From: Chloroflexota bacterium
GTDB lineage: Bacteria; Chloroflexota; Anaerolineae; Anaerolineales; E44-bin32
NCBI GenBank assembly: GCA_024277995.1
Contig: JAJRUD010000147.1
Span: 1 to 52,136, forward strand
DNA: 52,136 nucleotides
Direction: 5' to 3'
Shown here: positions 16,166 to 24,261 of the stretch, one piece after another
How the letters are laid out: each line of letters begins with the position of its first letter
Position numbering within the stretch: the stretch's first letter is position 1
Program-made: the position numbers and the translations under genes
Notes under the pieces: model-generated
Told to the model about the DNA's origin: nothing
What the model saw: only the letters and a program-made list of their open reading frames with translations
The model's database searches: none

Positions 16166-18058
16166 ATGCGTGCCCGACGTGTCCTGACCCTGTTGCTGTT
16201 GGCCTTCGTTTTGCTCTCCCTGGCGCCCGTGCCGGGTGCCCAGGCGCAGTCCAAGGATCTCTACTGGGATCGCTTCGACGTCTTCCTGACCATCCTGCCC
16301 AACGGCGATCTGCGGGTGATAGAACGCCAGACCATCGCCTTCACCAGCGGCACATTCACCTACGGCTACGCGGAGATCCCGCTGGACAAGACGGAGGGAA
16401 TCTTCGACGTCAGCGTCTCTGAGCCCGGCGGACAGGCCTACGTGCGCGATGACGCTTCCTCCAATGCCTACCGCTTCAGGGTTGCCGATTATGGAGACAA
16501 GTTGAGCATCCGCTGGTATTTCCCTCCCACCAGCAACGCCGTGCGCACCTTCGACCTGGCCTACACGGTGCGCGGCGCGGTGCGCATCTACGATACGGGG
16601 GATAAGCTGCAGTGGATTGCCATCGACGACGAGCGCGACTTTCCCGTCCTCGAATCTACTGTGACGGTCAGCCTGCCGCGCGGGGCCAGTTTCCTGGACA
16701 TCGATTCGGCCGGCGTGGCGGCCAAGTGGCAGCAGAGCGAGGACGGGCGCACGGTGACCTACGTCGCCGACGAGATGCTTTCCCCTTCCGGCACCTTCGA
16801 GATCGGCGTCGAGTTCACCCACGGCGTGATCCCCGCCACACCGCCCTCCTGGCAGGCGGACTTCGACCGCCAGGAGTACTTCGACCGCAAGGTGCGCCCG
16901 TGGCTGGTGCTGCTGGCGATCGTCGTCGCGCTGGCCATCGTGCTCGGCGGCACTTTGCTGGTCTACCTGGTCTGGTACACGCGCGGCCGGGACCCCGATG
17001 TGGGCCCCATCCCTGAATATATCTCTGAGCCCCCGGACGATCTTCCGGTCGGCGTGCTGGGCGCGTTGATCGACGAGAGGGTGGACATGCGCGACGTGGT
17101 GGCCTCCATCCTGGGCCTAGCGCGTCGGGGCTATCTGGTCATCGAGGAAGTCGAGCGGCCGTCGCTCTTCGGCAGCGCCAAGGACTTCATCTTCCGCAGG
17201 ACGGACAAGGCCTGGGATGACCTGCGGCCTTACGAACGGGCCATCATGCGCGCCATCTTTCCGCGCGACAGCAAGCGCGAGCGAAAGCTGAGCGACCTGC
17301 GCAATCGCTTCTATCGCCATCTGCCCAAGATCCAGGACAAGCTCTATGATGAGTTGGTGAAGCGCGGATTCTTCGAGAAGCGGCCCGACCGGGTGCGTGC
17401 CCTCTGGAAGTGGATCGGGATCGCGGCCATGGTGCCGGGGGTCGTCGGTATCTGGTTCGTCGGCCCCTTGCTGATCGAGATCAGTTCGGTGCTGCTCTGC
17501 GTCCCGGCGGCCCTGATCGTCGCGGGGGTAGGGCTGCTCATCCTCGGCAAGGCGATGCCGGCCAAGACGCGCCAGGGCGCCGAGGCGGCCGCGCGCTGGC
17601 GTGCCTTCAAGGCCTACCTGGAGCGCATCGACAAGCTGGCGGACCTGAAGCAGGCCGGCGAGCTCTTCGACCGCTACCTGCCTTACGCGGTGGCCTTTGG
17701 CATGAACCGATCGTGGATCCACAAGTTCTCGCGCATGGAGAACGTGCCGGCGCCTGGCTGGTACGTGCCCTACGGCGGGTTCGTGGGCGGACACGCGCGC
17801 GGCGGGCGCGGCGTGCTGGCTTCGCCTGCCCGATCCATGGCGGGGGGCGCCCAGGGTGCAGGCCTGCAGGGGATGTCAGATGGGCTGGCGACCAGCCTGC
17901 AAAGCATGAGCGACGGGCTGACCACGCTGCTGAACAGCACGGGCCAGATCCTGGGCTCGGCGCCCTCTTCCAGCGGGTCGAGCGGCGGCGGCGGGTTCAG
18001 CGGCGGCGGGTTCAGCGGCGGCGGTGGTGGCGGCGGCGGCGGGCGCGGTTTCGGTTAG
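16166..18058 (+). CDS. DUF2207-type membrane protein with glycine-rich C-terminus
   Basis: The start is clear (AAGGAGG, then ATG). The 630-residue product has a signal sequence (1-27), an extracytoplasmic beta-rich DUF2207-type domain (about 30-230), a membrane helix near 250-275, a cytoplasmic helical region, and a hydrophobic pair at about 417-465. A tail of GGGGFSGGGF-type repeats ends the protein. This layout is typical of the widespread DUF2207 family of predicted membrane proteins, whose function is unknown. The next gene begins 16 bases downstream and may encode a partner. Confidence 0.85.
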   Translation: MRARRVLTLLLLAFVLLSLAPVPGAQAQSKDLYWDRFDVFLTILPNGDLRVIERQTIAFTSGTFTYGYAEIPLDKTEGIFDVSVSEPGGQAYVRDDASSNAYRFRVADYGDKLSIRWYFPPTSNAVRTFDLAYTVRGAVRIYDTGDKLQWIAIDDERDFPVLESTVTVSLPRGASFLDIDSAGVAAKWQQSEDGRTVTYVADEMLSPSGTFEIGVEFTHGVIPATPPSWQADFDRQEYFDRKVRPWLVLLAIVVALAIVLGGTLLVYLVWYTRGRDPDVGPIPEYISEPPDDLPVGVLGALIDERVDMRDVVASILGLARRGYLVIEEVERPSLFGSAKDFIFRRTDKAWDDLRPYERAIMRAIFPRDSKRERKLSDLRNRFYRHLPKIQDKLYDELVKRGFFEKRPDRVRALWKWIGIAAMVPGVVGIWFVGPLLIEISSVLLCVPAALIVAGVGLLILGKAMPAKTRQGAEAAARWRAFKAYLERIDKLADLKQAGELFDRYLPYAVAFGMNRSWIHKFSRMENVPAPGWYVPYGGFVGGHARGGRGVLASPARSMAGGAQGAGLQGMSDGLATSLQSMSDGLTTLLNSTGQILGSAPSSSGSSGGGGFSGGGFSGGGGGGGGGRGFG

Positions 18059-18073
18059 CGAGGAGGGTTCACT

Positions 18074-18592
18074 TTGAAAAGCGGGAAGACGATCGCCTGG
18101 CTGTTGCTGATCGGGGGTGCTGTCCTGGCCGCCGTCGGCGTGCTCTGGATCGGTGCCAACGTGGCTTCGGGCCGCCTGCGGGTGACGGGGGCTCTCTTCG
18201 GCGGGGGGTTGCTGGCCGTGGCGGTGCTGCCGCTGTTGGGCGCCGGGGTCTTTTTGCTGGTGCGGACCGCGCAGGAGGGGCACGAGGCGCAGAAGCGCGA
18301 GGTGCTGCGGCGCATCCTGGACATCGTGAAGAGCCGCGGCGAGGTGCCCATCAGTGACCTGGTGCTGGAGTTGGGTTCGACGCGCGATGTCGTGCAGCAG
18401 CAGGTCCATGCGCTGGTGGGCATGGGCCTCTTCAGCGGCTACATCAATTGGGACGATGGGGTGCTGTATTCGCAGGACGCCAGCAGCCTGCGCGAGCTGG
18501 ATCGCTGCAAGCGCTGCGGCGGCGAGCTCAAGCTGGCCGGCAAGGGCGTGATCGTCTGCCACTATTGCGGGACGGAGTATTTCCTGAACTGA
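18074..18592 (+). CDS. Small membrane protein with winged-helix-like and zinc-ribbon regions
   Basis: Translation probably starts at TTG (18074), seven bases after AGGAGG. Two hydrophobic helices (about residues 8-28 and 38-62) are followed by a cytoplasmic part. Residues about 70-120 look like a winged helix (REVLRRILDIVKSRGEVPISDLVLELG). The C-terminus has CKRCGG and CHYCG, a four-cysteine zinc ribbon. Function is unknown. Position and spacing indicate co-expression with the DUF2207 protein. Confidence 0.72.
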   Translation: MKSGKTIAWLLLIGGAVLAAVGVLWIGANVASGRLRVTGALFGGGLLAVAVLPLLGAGVFLLVRTAQEGHEAQKREVLRRILDIVKSRGEVPISDLVLELGSTRDVVQQQVHALVGMGLFSGYINWDDGVLYSQDASSLRELDRCKRCGGELKLAGKGVIVCHYCGTEYFLN

Positions 18593-18690
18593 AGCCGCCG
18601 TGGGCGGGCGCGTGAGGGGAGGAACCATCAGGGTGGCCGCGTAAAGGCCTCCCTGCGCCTCTGCCCCGCCGCGCCAACCTGCGCGATGAA

Positions 18691-18829
18691 GGGGGAAATT
18701 GCTTCGGCGGCAGGGCCGCCCGCAATGACAGATGGGGTGCGATCATCGCGTGCGAGCGACGAGCGCGGGGGCGTCGCCTCCCACGCAGGTGTCATTGCGA
18801 GCGACCGCAGGGAGCGTGAGGATCTCCCT
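18691..18829. repeat. Inverted pair of palindromic ATTGCG-type dispersed repeats
   Basis: The segment 18790-18829 (TGTCATTGCGAGCGACCGCA onward to GATCTCCCT) and the segment 18691-18730, read on the other strand (TGTCATTGCGGGCGGCC onward to CAATTTCCC), are two copies of one degenerate element in opposite orientation, 59 bases apart. They resemble the widely dispersed bacterial TCATTGCGAGCG...GCAATCTC palindromic repeats. The pair could form a REPIN-like cruciform. Confidence 0.6.
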
Positions 18830-18849
18830 CCTGGCTGGGAGATCCCTCA

Positions 18850-18887
18850 TTCGTCATTCATTTGGCCGGGCCACCTTGAATGACGAA
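18850..18887. repeat. Perfect 11-bp inverted repeat
   Basis: TTCGTCATTCA at 18850-18860 is exactly complementary to TGAATGACGAA at 18877-18887, with a 16-base loop. The flanks GGGAGATCCCTC and GGGGGAGGTCCCT extend the symmetry imperfectly. It lies in the non-coding gap between 18593 and 19204. Confidence 0.6.
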
Positions 18888-18927
18888 GGGGGAGGTCCCT
18901 CCAGCGGCGCACTGCCCGCGGACAGCG

Positions 18928-19167
18928 CCATCCTGAGGCTGTCGAAGAGTGGCGCTGCCGGAAATCCAGATGCGATGCTTGAGTCTGTCGCAGGGGCACG
19001 GCACGCCGCGCCCCTACCCGCGGCAGGGTGGGGGGAGACCTATGCCCTGTCCCCCGTGTCCGCCTCCATCTCCGCTGCTGGTCATTCCGATCGGATCGCA
19101 GGGCCGACACATGGGCCGGTCCCCATGGCCCCGAATGCAGGCCCCCGCCATCCTGAGCCTGTCGAAA
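18928..19167. repeat. Two direct copies of a CCATCCTGAGSCTGTCGAA dispersed motif in a gene-free gap
   Basis: CCATCCTGAGGCTGTCGAAG (18928-18947) and CCATCCTGAGCCTGTCGAAA (19148-19167) differ at only two positions, and a diverged third version is near 18970-18995. The whole gap 18593-19204 (about 610 bases) contains these, the inverted elements described above and GC-rich filler. I see no convincing gene in it. Confidence 0.55.
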
Positions 19168-19204
19168 GGGGCGGGGGGATAGACCTTCCAATGTGATCCT
19201 GACG

Positions 19205-20575
19205 CTACGCCGCCGGGTGCAGGTCGGCCATGGCCTTGGCCAGCGCGTTGTGTCGGGCGATCAGCGAGTGCAGGTCGGGGCCCAGCAGTTCGCCGTCCCG
19301 CACCACCTGCTGCCCGTTGATCACCGAGAGGTCGACGCCGTAGGGTGTGCATAGCAGCACGGCCGCTGCCGGGTCGTGCACCGCGCCGCCGGCCAGCTCA
19401 AGCCGGTTCAGGCGCAGGCCTATGAAATCTGCCGCCTTGCCTGGAGCGAGTTGGCCGATATCGTCGCGCCCCAGCACCTGTGCCGAGCCGCGCGTAGCCA
19501 ATTCCAGTGCATCCATCACACTGAAAGCCGCAGCACCTTTGTTGACGCGTTGCAGCAGCATGGCCATGCGCGCTTCCCCCAGCATGTTGTTGCCGTCGTT
19601 GGAGGCGGAGCCATCCAGCGCCAGCCCAACCCGCACGCCGGCCTCGCGCATCTCCTTGATCCTGGCGATGCCTGATCCCAGACGCATGTTGGAAGTGGGG
19701 CAGTGCGCCACGCCGGTGCCCGTATCGGCCAGCATCTGGATCTCGTCGTCGTTGAGCCAGATGGCGTGGGCCCACCACACGTCCGGCCCCACCCAGCCCA
19801 ACTGACGCATGTACTCCGCCGGGCGCATGCCGAAGCGCTCCAGGCAGAAGGCCTCCTCGTCTTGGGTCTCCGCCACGTGGGTGTGCAGGCGCACGGCCTC
19901 GTAGCTGCGCGCCAGCGCCGCCGCCTCGCGCATCAGATCGCCGGTGACCGAGAAGGGCGAGCACGGCGCCAGGCCGACGCGGCACATGGAATAGGGTTCG
20001 GGGTCGTGGAAGCGCTCGATGGCCAGCCGGCTGTCGCGCAGGATGGCTGCTTCCTCCTGCACCACGTGGTCGGGGGGCAGGCCGCCCTTGGAGCGTCCCA
20101 GGCTCATGGAGCCGCGCGTGGGGTGGAAGCGCACGCCCAGTTCCTGGGCGGCGCGGATCTCGGCCTCCAGTGTGCTGTCGTTGGGGAAGAGGTAGAGATG
20201 GTCGCTGGTGGTGGTGCAGCCGGTGCGCACCATCTCCGCCAGGCCCACCATGGCCGAGACGTACACCGCCTCGTCGCTCAGCTCGCCCCAGACGGGGTAC
20301 AGACGCACCAGCCAATCGAAGAGCTCAACGTCCTGGGCGCCGGGCAGGGCGCGCGTCAGCGTCTGGTACAGGTGGTGGTGCGTGTTGATCAGGCCGGGGA
20401 GGATCAACATGCCCCGGGCGTTGATGACCGTATCGGCCTCATCGGGCAGCGTGTCGCTGGGGCCGACCTGCTCGATGACATTATCGCGGACGTAGAGACC
20501 GCCGCCGGGGATGCGACGTTCCTGGTCGTCCATGGTGAGCAGCAATTCGGCGTTCTTGAGCAGCAGGGTTGGCAT
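19205..20575 (-). CDS. 8-oxoguanine deaminase-like amidohydrolase
   Basis: The 456-residue protein belongs to the metal-dependent cytosine/guanine deaminase branch of amidohydrolases. INTHHHLYQTLTRALPGAQD and LFDWLVRLYPVWGEL near residues 60-95 are the pattern of 8-oxoguanine deaminase and hydroxyatrazine hydrolase. HTHVAETQDEE and LALDGSASNDGNN supply further metal and catalytic residues. The expected reaction is 8-oxoguanine to urate plus ammonia. The ATG at 20575 with GAGAGGG seven bases upstream is preferred over an in-frame TTG at 20590 that overlaps this site. It is the only confident minus-strand gene and is divergent from the hyuA-like gene. Confidence 0.85.
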   Translation of the reverse strand: MPTLLLKNAELLLTMDDQERRIPGGGLYVRDNVIEQVGPSDTLPDEADTVINARGMLILPGLINTHHHLYQTLTRALPGAQDVELFDWLVRLYPVWGELSDEAVYVSAMVGLAEMVRTGCTTTSDHLYLFPNDSTLEAEIRAAQELGVRFHPTRGSMSLGRSKGGLPPDHVVQEEAAILRDSRLAIERFHDPEPYSMCRVGLAPCSPFSVTGDLMREAAALARSYEAVRLHTHVAETQDEEAFCLERFGMRPAEYMRQLGWVGPDVWWAHAIWLNDDEIQMLADTGTGVAHCPTSNMRLGSGIARIKEMREAGVRVGLALDGSASNDGNNMLGEARMAMLLQRVNKGAAAFSVMDALELATRGSAQVLGRDDIGQLAPGKAADFIGLRLNRLELAGGAVHDPAAAVLLCTPYGVDLSVINGQQVVRDGELLGPDLHSLIARHNALAKAMADLHPAA

Positions 20576-20646
20576 GGTGATCCCTCTCAAGGCTCCGGCT
20601 CGAAGCCGTCCGGAGTTCGTCGATGGGTGTGGGGGATGACGCCAGC

Positions 20647-20652
20647 AGTATA
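20647..20652 (-). promoter_or_regulatory. Candidate -10 (TATACT) for the minus-strand deaminase
   Basis: Read on the minus strand, TATACT lies about 72 bases upstream of the ATG at 20575, inside the divergent intergenic region. The -35 is not convincing. A shared control region with the hyuA-like gene is plausible. Confidence 0.35.
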
Positions 20653-20728
20653 CCCCACCGGCCTCAGCGCGCGCGGCTCATCGGCCCAGATGGTGTCCAT
20701 GTTCACTGGGCAGGCATGAACTCCGTCC

Positions 20729-20734
20729 TATAAT
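20729..20734 (+). promoter_or_regulatory. Candidate -10 (TATAAT) for the hyuA-like gene
   Basis: A consensus TATAAT lies 48 bases before the ATG at 20783. The nearest -35-like word, TTCACT at 20702-20707, is spaced 21 bases away and is weak, so an activator may be needed. GGAG (20770-20773) provides the ribosome-binding site. Confidence 0.5.
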
Positions 20735-20782
20735 GGACAGCAGGGCACGCAGGCCCCCAATCCCTTTACAGGAGTTTGGCGC

Positions 20783-22204
20783 ATGTCGAAGATCCTGCTG
20801 CGCGGTGGGACACTGATTACAGCCGCCGAGACCTTCCAGGCGGAGGTCTTGCTGGAAGGCGAGAAGATCGCTGCCGTCGGGAAGGACCTGGACGCCGCCG
20901 GGGCAGAAGTGGTGGACGTGTCGGGCAGGCTGATCATGCCTGGCGGGGTCGATCCGCATACTCACTTCGATCTGCCCATGTTCAATACGGTTTCCTCCGA
21001 CGATCACTACACGGGGATGAAAGCCGCCGCCTTCGGCGGCACCACCACCGTGATCGATTTCGTGCCGCAGGACTTCGAGAGCTTCGATCAGGCCATCGAC
21101 GCCTGGCATGCCAAGGCCGACGGCAAGGCGGCGGTGGATTTCGGCTTCCACATGAACGTCACCCATCTGGACGAGAAGGTCTTGCGGGCCATCCCGCGTC
21201 TGGTCGAGCGCGGCATCACCACCCTGAAGGTCTTCACGGCCTACAACGGGCGCCTGCGGCTGCAGGACGGGGAGATCTTCCAGGTGCTGCGCGTCGCCGC
21301 CGAGCACGGCATGCTCACCATGCTGCACGCGGAGAACGGTGACGTGATCGACGTGCTGGTGGCGGAAGCCCTGGCCGCCGGGCACCTCAGCCCCGACTGG
21401 CACGCCCGTACGCGCCCCGCCTGGGGCGCCGTGGAGTCCGTGCTGCGCGGGGTGGCGCTGGCCGCGCAGGCGCAGGCGCCGCTCTACGTGGTGCACATGA
21501 ACACCGCCGGCGGGCTGGACCAGCTGCGCTACGGCCGCGCCCGCGACCTGCCCGTCATGGGCGAGACCTGCCCGCAGTACCTGTTCTTCACGGAGGAGCA
21601 CCTGAAACGCCCCGACGGTGCCAAGTGGATCTGCTCGCCGCCCATGCGCACGCAGGCGGACAACCAGGCTCTGTGGGAGGGGCTGGGAGATGGGAGCCTG
21701 CAGACGGTGGGGACGGACCACTGCCCCTTCTTCTTCGACGGCACCCGGCCCATCGAGTACGAGGGCCAGCAGGTGGCCATCCCGGGTAAGGAGCTGGGCG
21801 CCGCGGATTTCACCAAGATCCCCAACGGGCTCCCCGGCGTGGGCGACCGCATGCCCATCCTGTGGACCTACGGCGTCGGCAGCGGGCGCGTCACTGCCAA
21901 CCAGTTCGTGGCGCTGACCAGCACCAACCCGGCCAAGATCTTCGGCCTGTACCCGCGCAAGGGGGCGCTGGTGCCCGGAGCGGACGCCGACATCGTGGTC
22001 TGGGATCCCGACCGCCAGCTCACCTACGGCGTGGCCCACGCCCGCCATCGCACCGACTACAACCTGTACGAGGGCTGGGAGCTGAAGGGATATCCGGAGA
22101 AGGTCTATTTGCGAGGTCAGCTCATCGTCGACGGCGAGCAATGGCTGGGGCGAGCGGGGATGGGGCGGTTCCTGGCGCGCCAGCCCGGCGCGCCAGTCCT
22201 CTAG
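20783..22204 (+). CDS. hyuA: Dihydropyrimidinase/hydantoinase-like cyclic amidohydrolase (HyuA-like)
   Basis: The 473-residue protein shows the dihydropyrimidinase pattern: GGVDPHTHFDLP (HxH metal site, near residue 55), TTLKVFTAYNG (carboxylated lysine, about 150), MLHAENGDVI, LYVVHMNTAGGLD and GTDHCPFFFD. It opens cyclic ureide rings by hydrolysis in the cytoplasm. In purine catabolism clusters the HyuA homologue hydrolyses a reduced purine-derived ring, whereas in pyrimidine catabolism it opens dihydrouracil. Surrounding purine genes favour the former. No beta-ureidopropionase follows, which also argues against plain uracil breakdown. Confidence 0.88.
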   Translation: MSKILLRGGTLITAAETFQAEVLLEGEKIAAVGKDLDAAGAEVVDVSGRLIMPGGVDPHTHFDLPMFNTVSSDDHYTGMKAAAFGGTTTVIDFVPQDFESFDQAIDAWHAKADGKAAVDFGFHMNVTHLDEKVLRAIPRLVERGITTLKVFTAYNGRLRLQDGEIFQVLRVAAEHGMLTMLHAENGDVIDVLVAEALAAGHLSPDWHARTRPAWGAVESVLRGVALAAQAQAPLYVVHMNTAGGLDQLRYGRARDLPVMGETCPQYLFFTEEHLKRPDGAKWICSPPMRTQADNQALWEGLGDGSLQTVGTDHCPFFFDGTRPIEYEGQQVAIPGKELGAADFTKIPNGLPGVGDRMPILWTYGVGSGRVTANQFVALTSTNPAKIFGLYPRKGALVPGADADIVVWDPDRQLTYGVAHARHRTDYNLYEGWELKGYPEKVYLRGQLIVDGEQWLGRAGMGRFLARQPGAPVL

Positions 22205-22241
22205 GGCGCCGGCCGGCAATCCGCAGCCCTCGCTTCCCAGC

Positions 22242-22569
22242 CAGCCGCCCGGGCTCCCACGCCCGGGCGGGCGGTGCGGCGGCGGGGACGGGGCGGCGTG
22301 GGATCCGCCCCTGCTCGTTTCGGTTCAATCAGCAGCCCGGGCTCCCATGCCCGGGCGGGCGGTGCGGCGGTGGGGTCGGGGCGGCGTAGGAGCCGCCCCT
22401 GCTCGTTTCGGTTCAATCAGCAGCCCGGGCTCCCATGCCCGGGCGGGCGGTGCGGCGGTGGGGACGGGGCGGCGTGGGATCCGCCCCTGCTCGTTCGGTT
22501 CAATCAGCCGCCCGGGCTCCCACGCCCGGGCTGCCGGTGCGGTGGTGAAGACGGGGCGGCGTGGGAGCC
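22242..22569. repeat. Tandem array of about 3.7 copies of an 88-bp hairpin unit
   Basis: The CCCGGG landmarks fall at 22248, 22336, 22424 and 22511, so the period is 88, 88 and 87 bases. Each unit has a GCCCGGG-based stem, a GC-rich spacer, a GGGGCGG...CCGCCCC stem, and a TGCTCGTTTCGGTTCAATCAG tail. The fourth copy diverges after its second stem. It follows the hyuA-like gene by about 40 bases. The remaining gap up to 22772 holds only the promoter at 22623-22651. Confidence 0.9.
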
Positions 22570-22622
22570 TCTCGGCACGAGAGGGCCGATCATTGTCATA
22601 CATTAGATGTGAAAGGAGGCGC

Positions 22623-22651
22623 TTGTCGTCCTGATTCGGGCGTGCTAGAAT
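22623..22651 (+). promoter_or_regulatory. Promoter for the first molybdenum hydroxylase operon
   Basis: TTGTCG (22623-22628) and TAGAAT (22646-22651) are separated by 17 bases, and a TG two bases before the -10 makes it an extended type. The predicted RNA start is near 22658, leaving a leader of about 115 bases before the FAD subunit. Confidence 0.55.
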
Positions 22652-22772
22652 GATGAAACCTCGTAGGATCGGTGGTCGTATGCAGGGAGGGCCTGCAACG
22701 GCGTCGAGCATCCCCGCTCGTCGGAAAGTGCCAGCCGATCCCCGACGACAAAACCCAAAGCGAAAACCGAAC

Positions 22773-23666
22773 ATGGCACTCTGGAAGCAGTACGTGCGAC
22801 CTGGCAGCGTGGAGGAGGCACTGGCTCTCTTGCACGCCGCCCAAGGCCCGACGGCCATCATCGCCGGCGGGACGGACCTGTTGCTGGACATGCAACAGGG
22901 ACGCCATCCGCCGGTGGACCTGATGGTGGACGTGAGCGGCATCCGCGAAATGCGCCAGGTGCGGCAGGAGGGGGAGCGCATCGAGCTGGGGGCGGCGCTC
23001 ACGCATCATGAGATCATCGAAAGCCCGTTGTTCCGGGAGCGGGGCAGGGCGCTGGTGGAGGCCTGCAGCCTGATCGGCGGCCCGCAGGTGCGCAATGTGG
23101 CCACCATCGGCGGGAACGTGGCCCACGCGCTGCCGGCGGGCGACGGAACCATCGCGCTGCTCTCGCTGGGGGCGGAGGCGCAGATCGCCTCGCGCGACGG
23201 CCGCCGCTGGGAGCCGCTGGAAGCGCTTTTCGCCGGCCCGGGGCAGACCACCTTCGATCGGGAGCGGGAGATCCTGGTCTCCTTCCGCTTTCCGGCCAGC
23301 GGCCCGCGGGAGGGTTCAGCCTTCCGGCGGGTGATGCGGCCGCAGGGCGTGGCGATTGCCATCCTGAATATGGGTGCCTGGGTCCGCTGCGGCCCGGCCG
23401 GCGAGATCGCCGACGTGCGCATAGCCGTAGGTCCGGCGGGGCCGAAACCATTGCGGGCCAGGGGTGCCGAGGAGGCGCTGCGGGGTCGGGCGCTGGACGA
23501 GGCGGCGCTGGAAGCGGCCCGGCTGGCCTTGTTGGCGGAGGCGCGCGTGCGCACCAGCCGTCATCGCGCCACGGCCGAATATCGCCAGCATCTGATCGGT
23601 GTGCTGCTGCGCCGTACCTTGTACACTGCTCACGCCCGTGCCGCGGGCGAGAAGGTGACAGCCTAG
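22773..23666 (+). CDS. Molybdenum hydroxylase 1, FAD-binding subunit (XdhB/CoxM type)
   Basis: Start set at ATG 22773 because MALWKQYVRPGSVEEALALL is the normal N-terminus of this family; the longer frame from 22650 adds a low-complexity basic stretch. The 297 residues include IIAGGTDLLLDMQQG (FAD diphosphate loop, near residue 35) and GPQVRNVATIGGNVAHA (near 105), both intact. The C-terminal domain is full length. It passes electrons from the FeS subunit to an external acceptor. It is the first gene of an FAD, FeS, Mo order. Confidence 0.88.
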   Translation: MALWKQYVRPGSVEEALALLHAAQGPTAIIAGGTDLLLDMQQGRHPPVDLMVDVSGIREMRQVRQEGERIELGAALTHHEIIESPLFRERGRALVEACSLIGGPQVRNVATIGGNVAHALPAGDGTIALLSLGAEAQIASRDGRRWEPLEALFAGPGQTTFDREREILVSFRFPASGPREGSAFRRVMRPQGVAIAILNMGAWVRCGPAGEIADVRIAVGPAGPKPLRARGAEEALRGRALDEAALEAARLALLAEARVRTSRHRATAEYRQHLIGVLLRRTLYTAHARAAGEKVTA

Positions 23667-23745
23667 GGATGGGCACCGCGATGCGCGCTGCCCGGCACCT
23701 GGTCGCCCAATCCCTGCTCCTTCCGTTTTCGATGGGGTGTTTGGA

Positions 23746-24216
23746 ATGGACATGCTGAAATTGTGGGTCAATGGAGAGGCAGTCGAAGTTGAGGTCGCCC
23801 CTGGCGAGATGCTGGCCGACGTGCTGCGCTACCGCCTGGGCCTGACGGGCACGAAGATCGGCTGCAACGAGGCGGAGTGCGGTACCTGCACCGTGCTGCT
23901 GGACGGCGAGCCGGTGCTCTCCTGCAGCCTGCCGGCCGCCAAGGCGGCCGGGCGCAAGGTGACGACCATCGAGGGTCTGGCCCAGGGAGAGCGCCTGCAT
24001 CCCCTGCAGGAGGCCTTCGTCAAGCAGGGCGCCGTGCAGTGCGGCTTCTGCATCCCCGGTCAGATCATGACCGCTGCTGCCCTGCTGGAGCGCGAATCCG
24101 ATCCCGATGAAGAGGTGATCCGCCAGGCCCTGAAGGACACGCTGTGCCGCTGCGCTGGCTACCCCTCCATCATCCGCGCTGTACGGGCCGCGGCGCGTTC
24201 CCTGAAGACCGGCTAG
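23746..24216 (+). CDS. Molybdenum hydroxylase 1, [2Fe-2S] subunit
   Basis: The 156-residue protein has all eight cluster cysteines: GCNEAECGTC and SCSL for the plant-ferredoxin-type cluster, then QCGFC and CRC for the second, helical-domain cluster. It relays electrons between molybdopterin and FAD. ATG 23746 is preferred over GTG 23737. It ends with a single TAG at 24214-24216 that is in the same reading frame as the following Mo subunit, so the two genes would be one fused polypeptide without that codon. Confidence 0.9.
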   Translation: MDMLKLWVNGEAVEVEVAPGEMLADVLRYRLGLTGTKIGCNEAECGTCTVLLDGEPVLSCSLPAAKAAGRKVTTIEGLAQGERLHPLQEAFVKQGAVQCGFCIPGQIMTAAALLERESDPDEEVIRQALKDTLCRCAGYPSIIRAVRAAARSLKTG

Positions 24217-24261
24217 CCGATATCCGGGCCCGAGCTGCCCGCCGCCGAGGGAACGCGCGTC

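Noticed and set aside
18593-19204. Insertion sequence remnant
   Set aside because: Repeats are present, but no transposase fragment or paired terminal repeats with target duplication could be found.
22315-22335. tRNA-like GGTTCAATC arm inside the tandem repeat
   Set aside because: No acceptor, D or anticodon stems can be formed around it, and it repeats with the array.
22242-22569. CRISPR array
   Set aside because: The repeated units are contiguous 88-bp copies with no unique spacers and no cas genes nearby.
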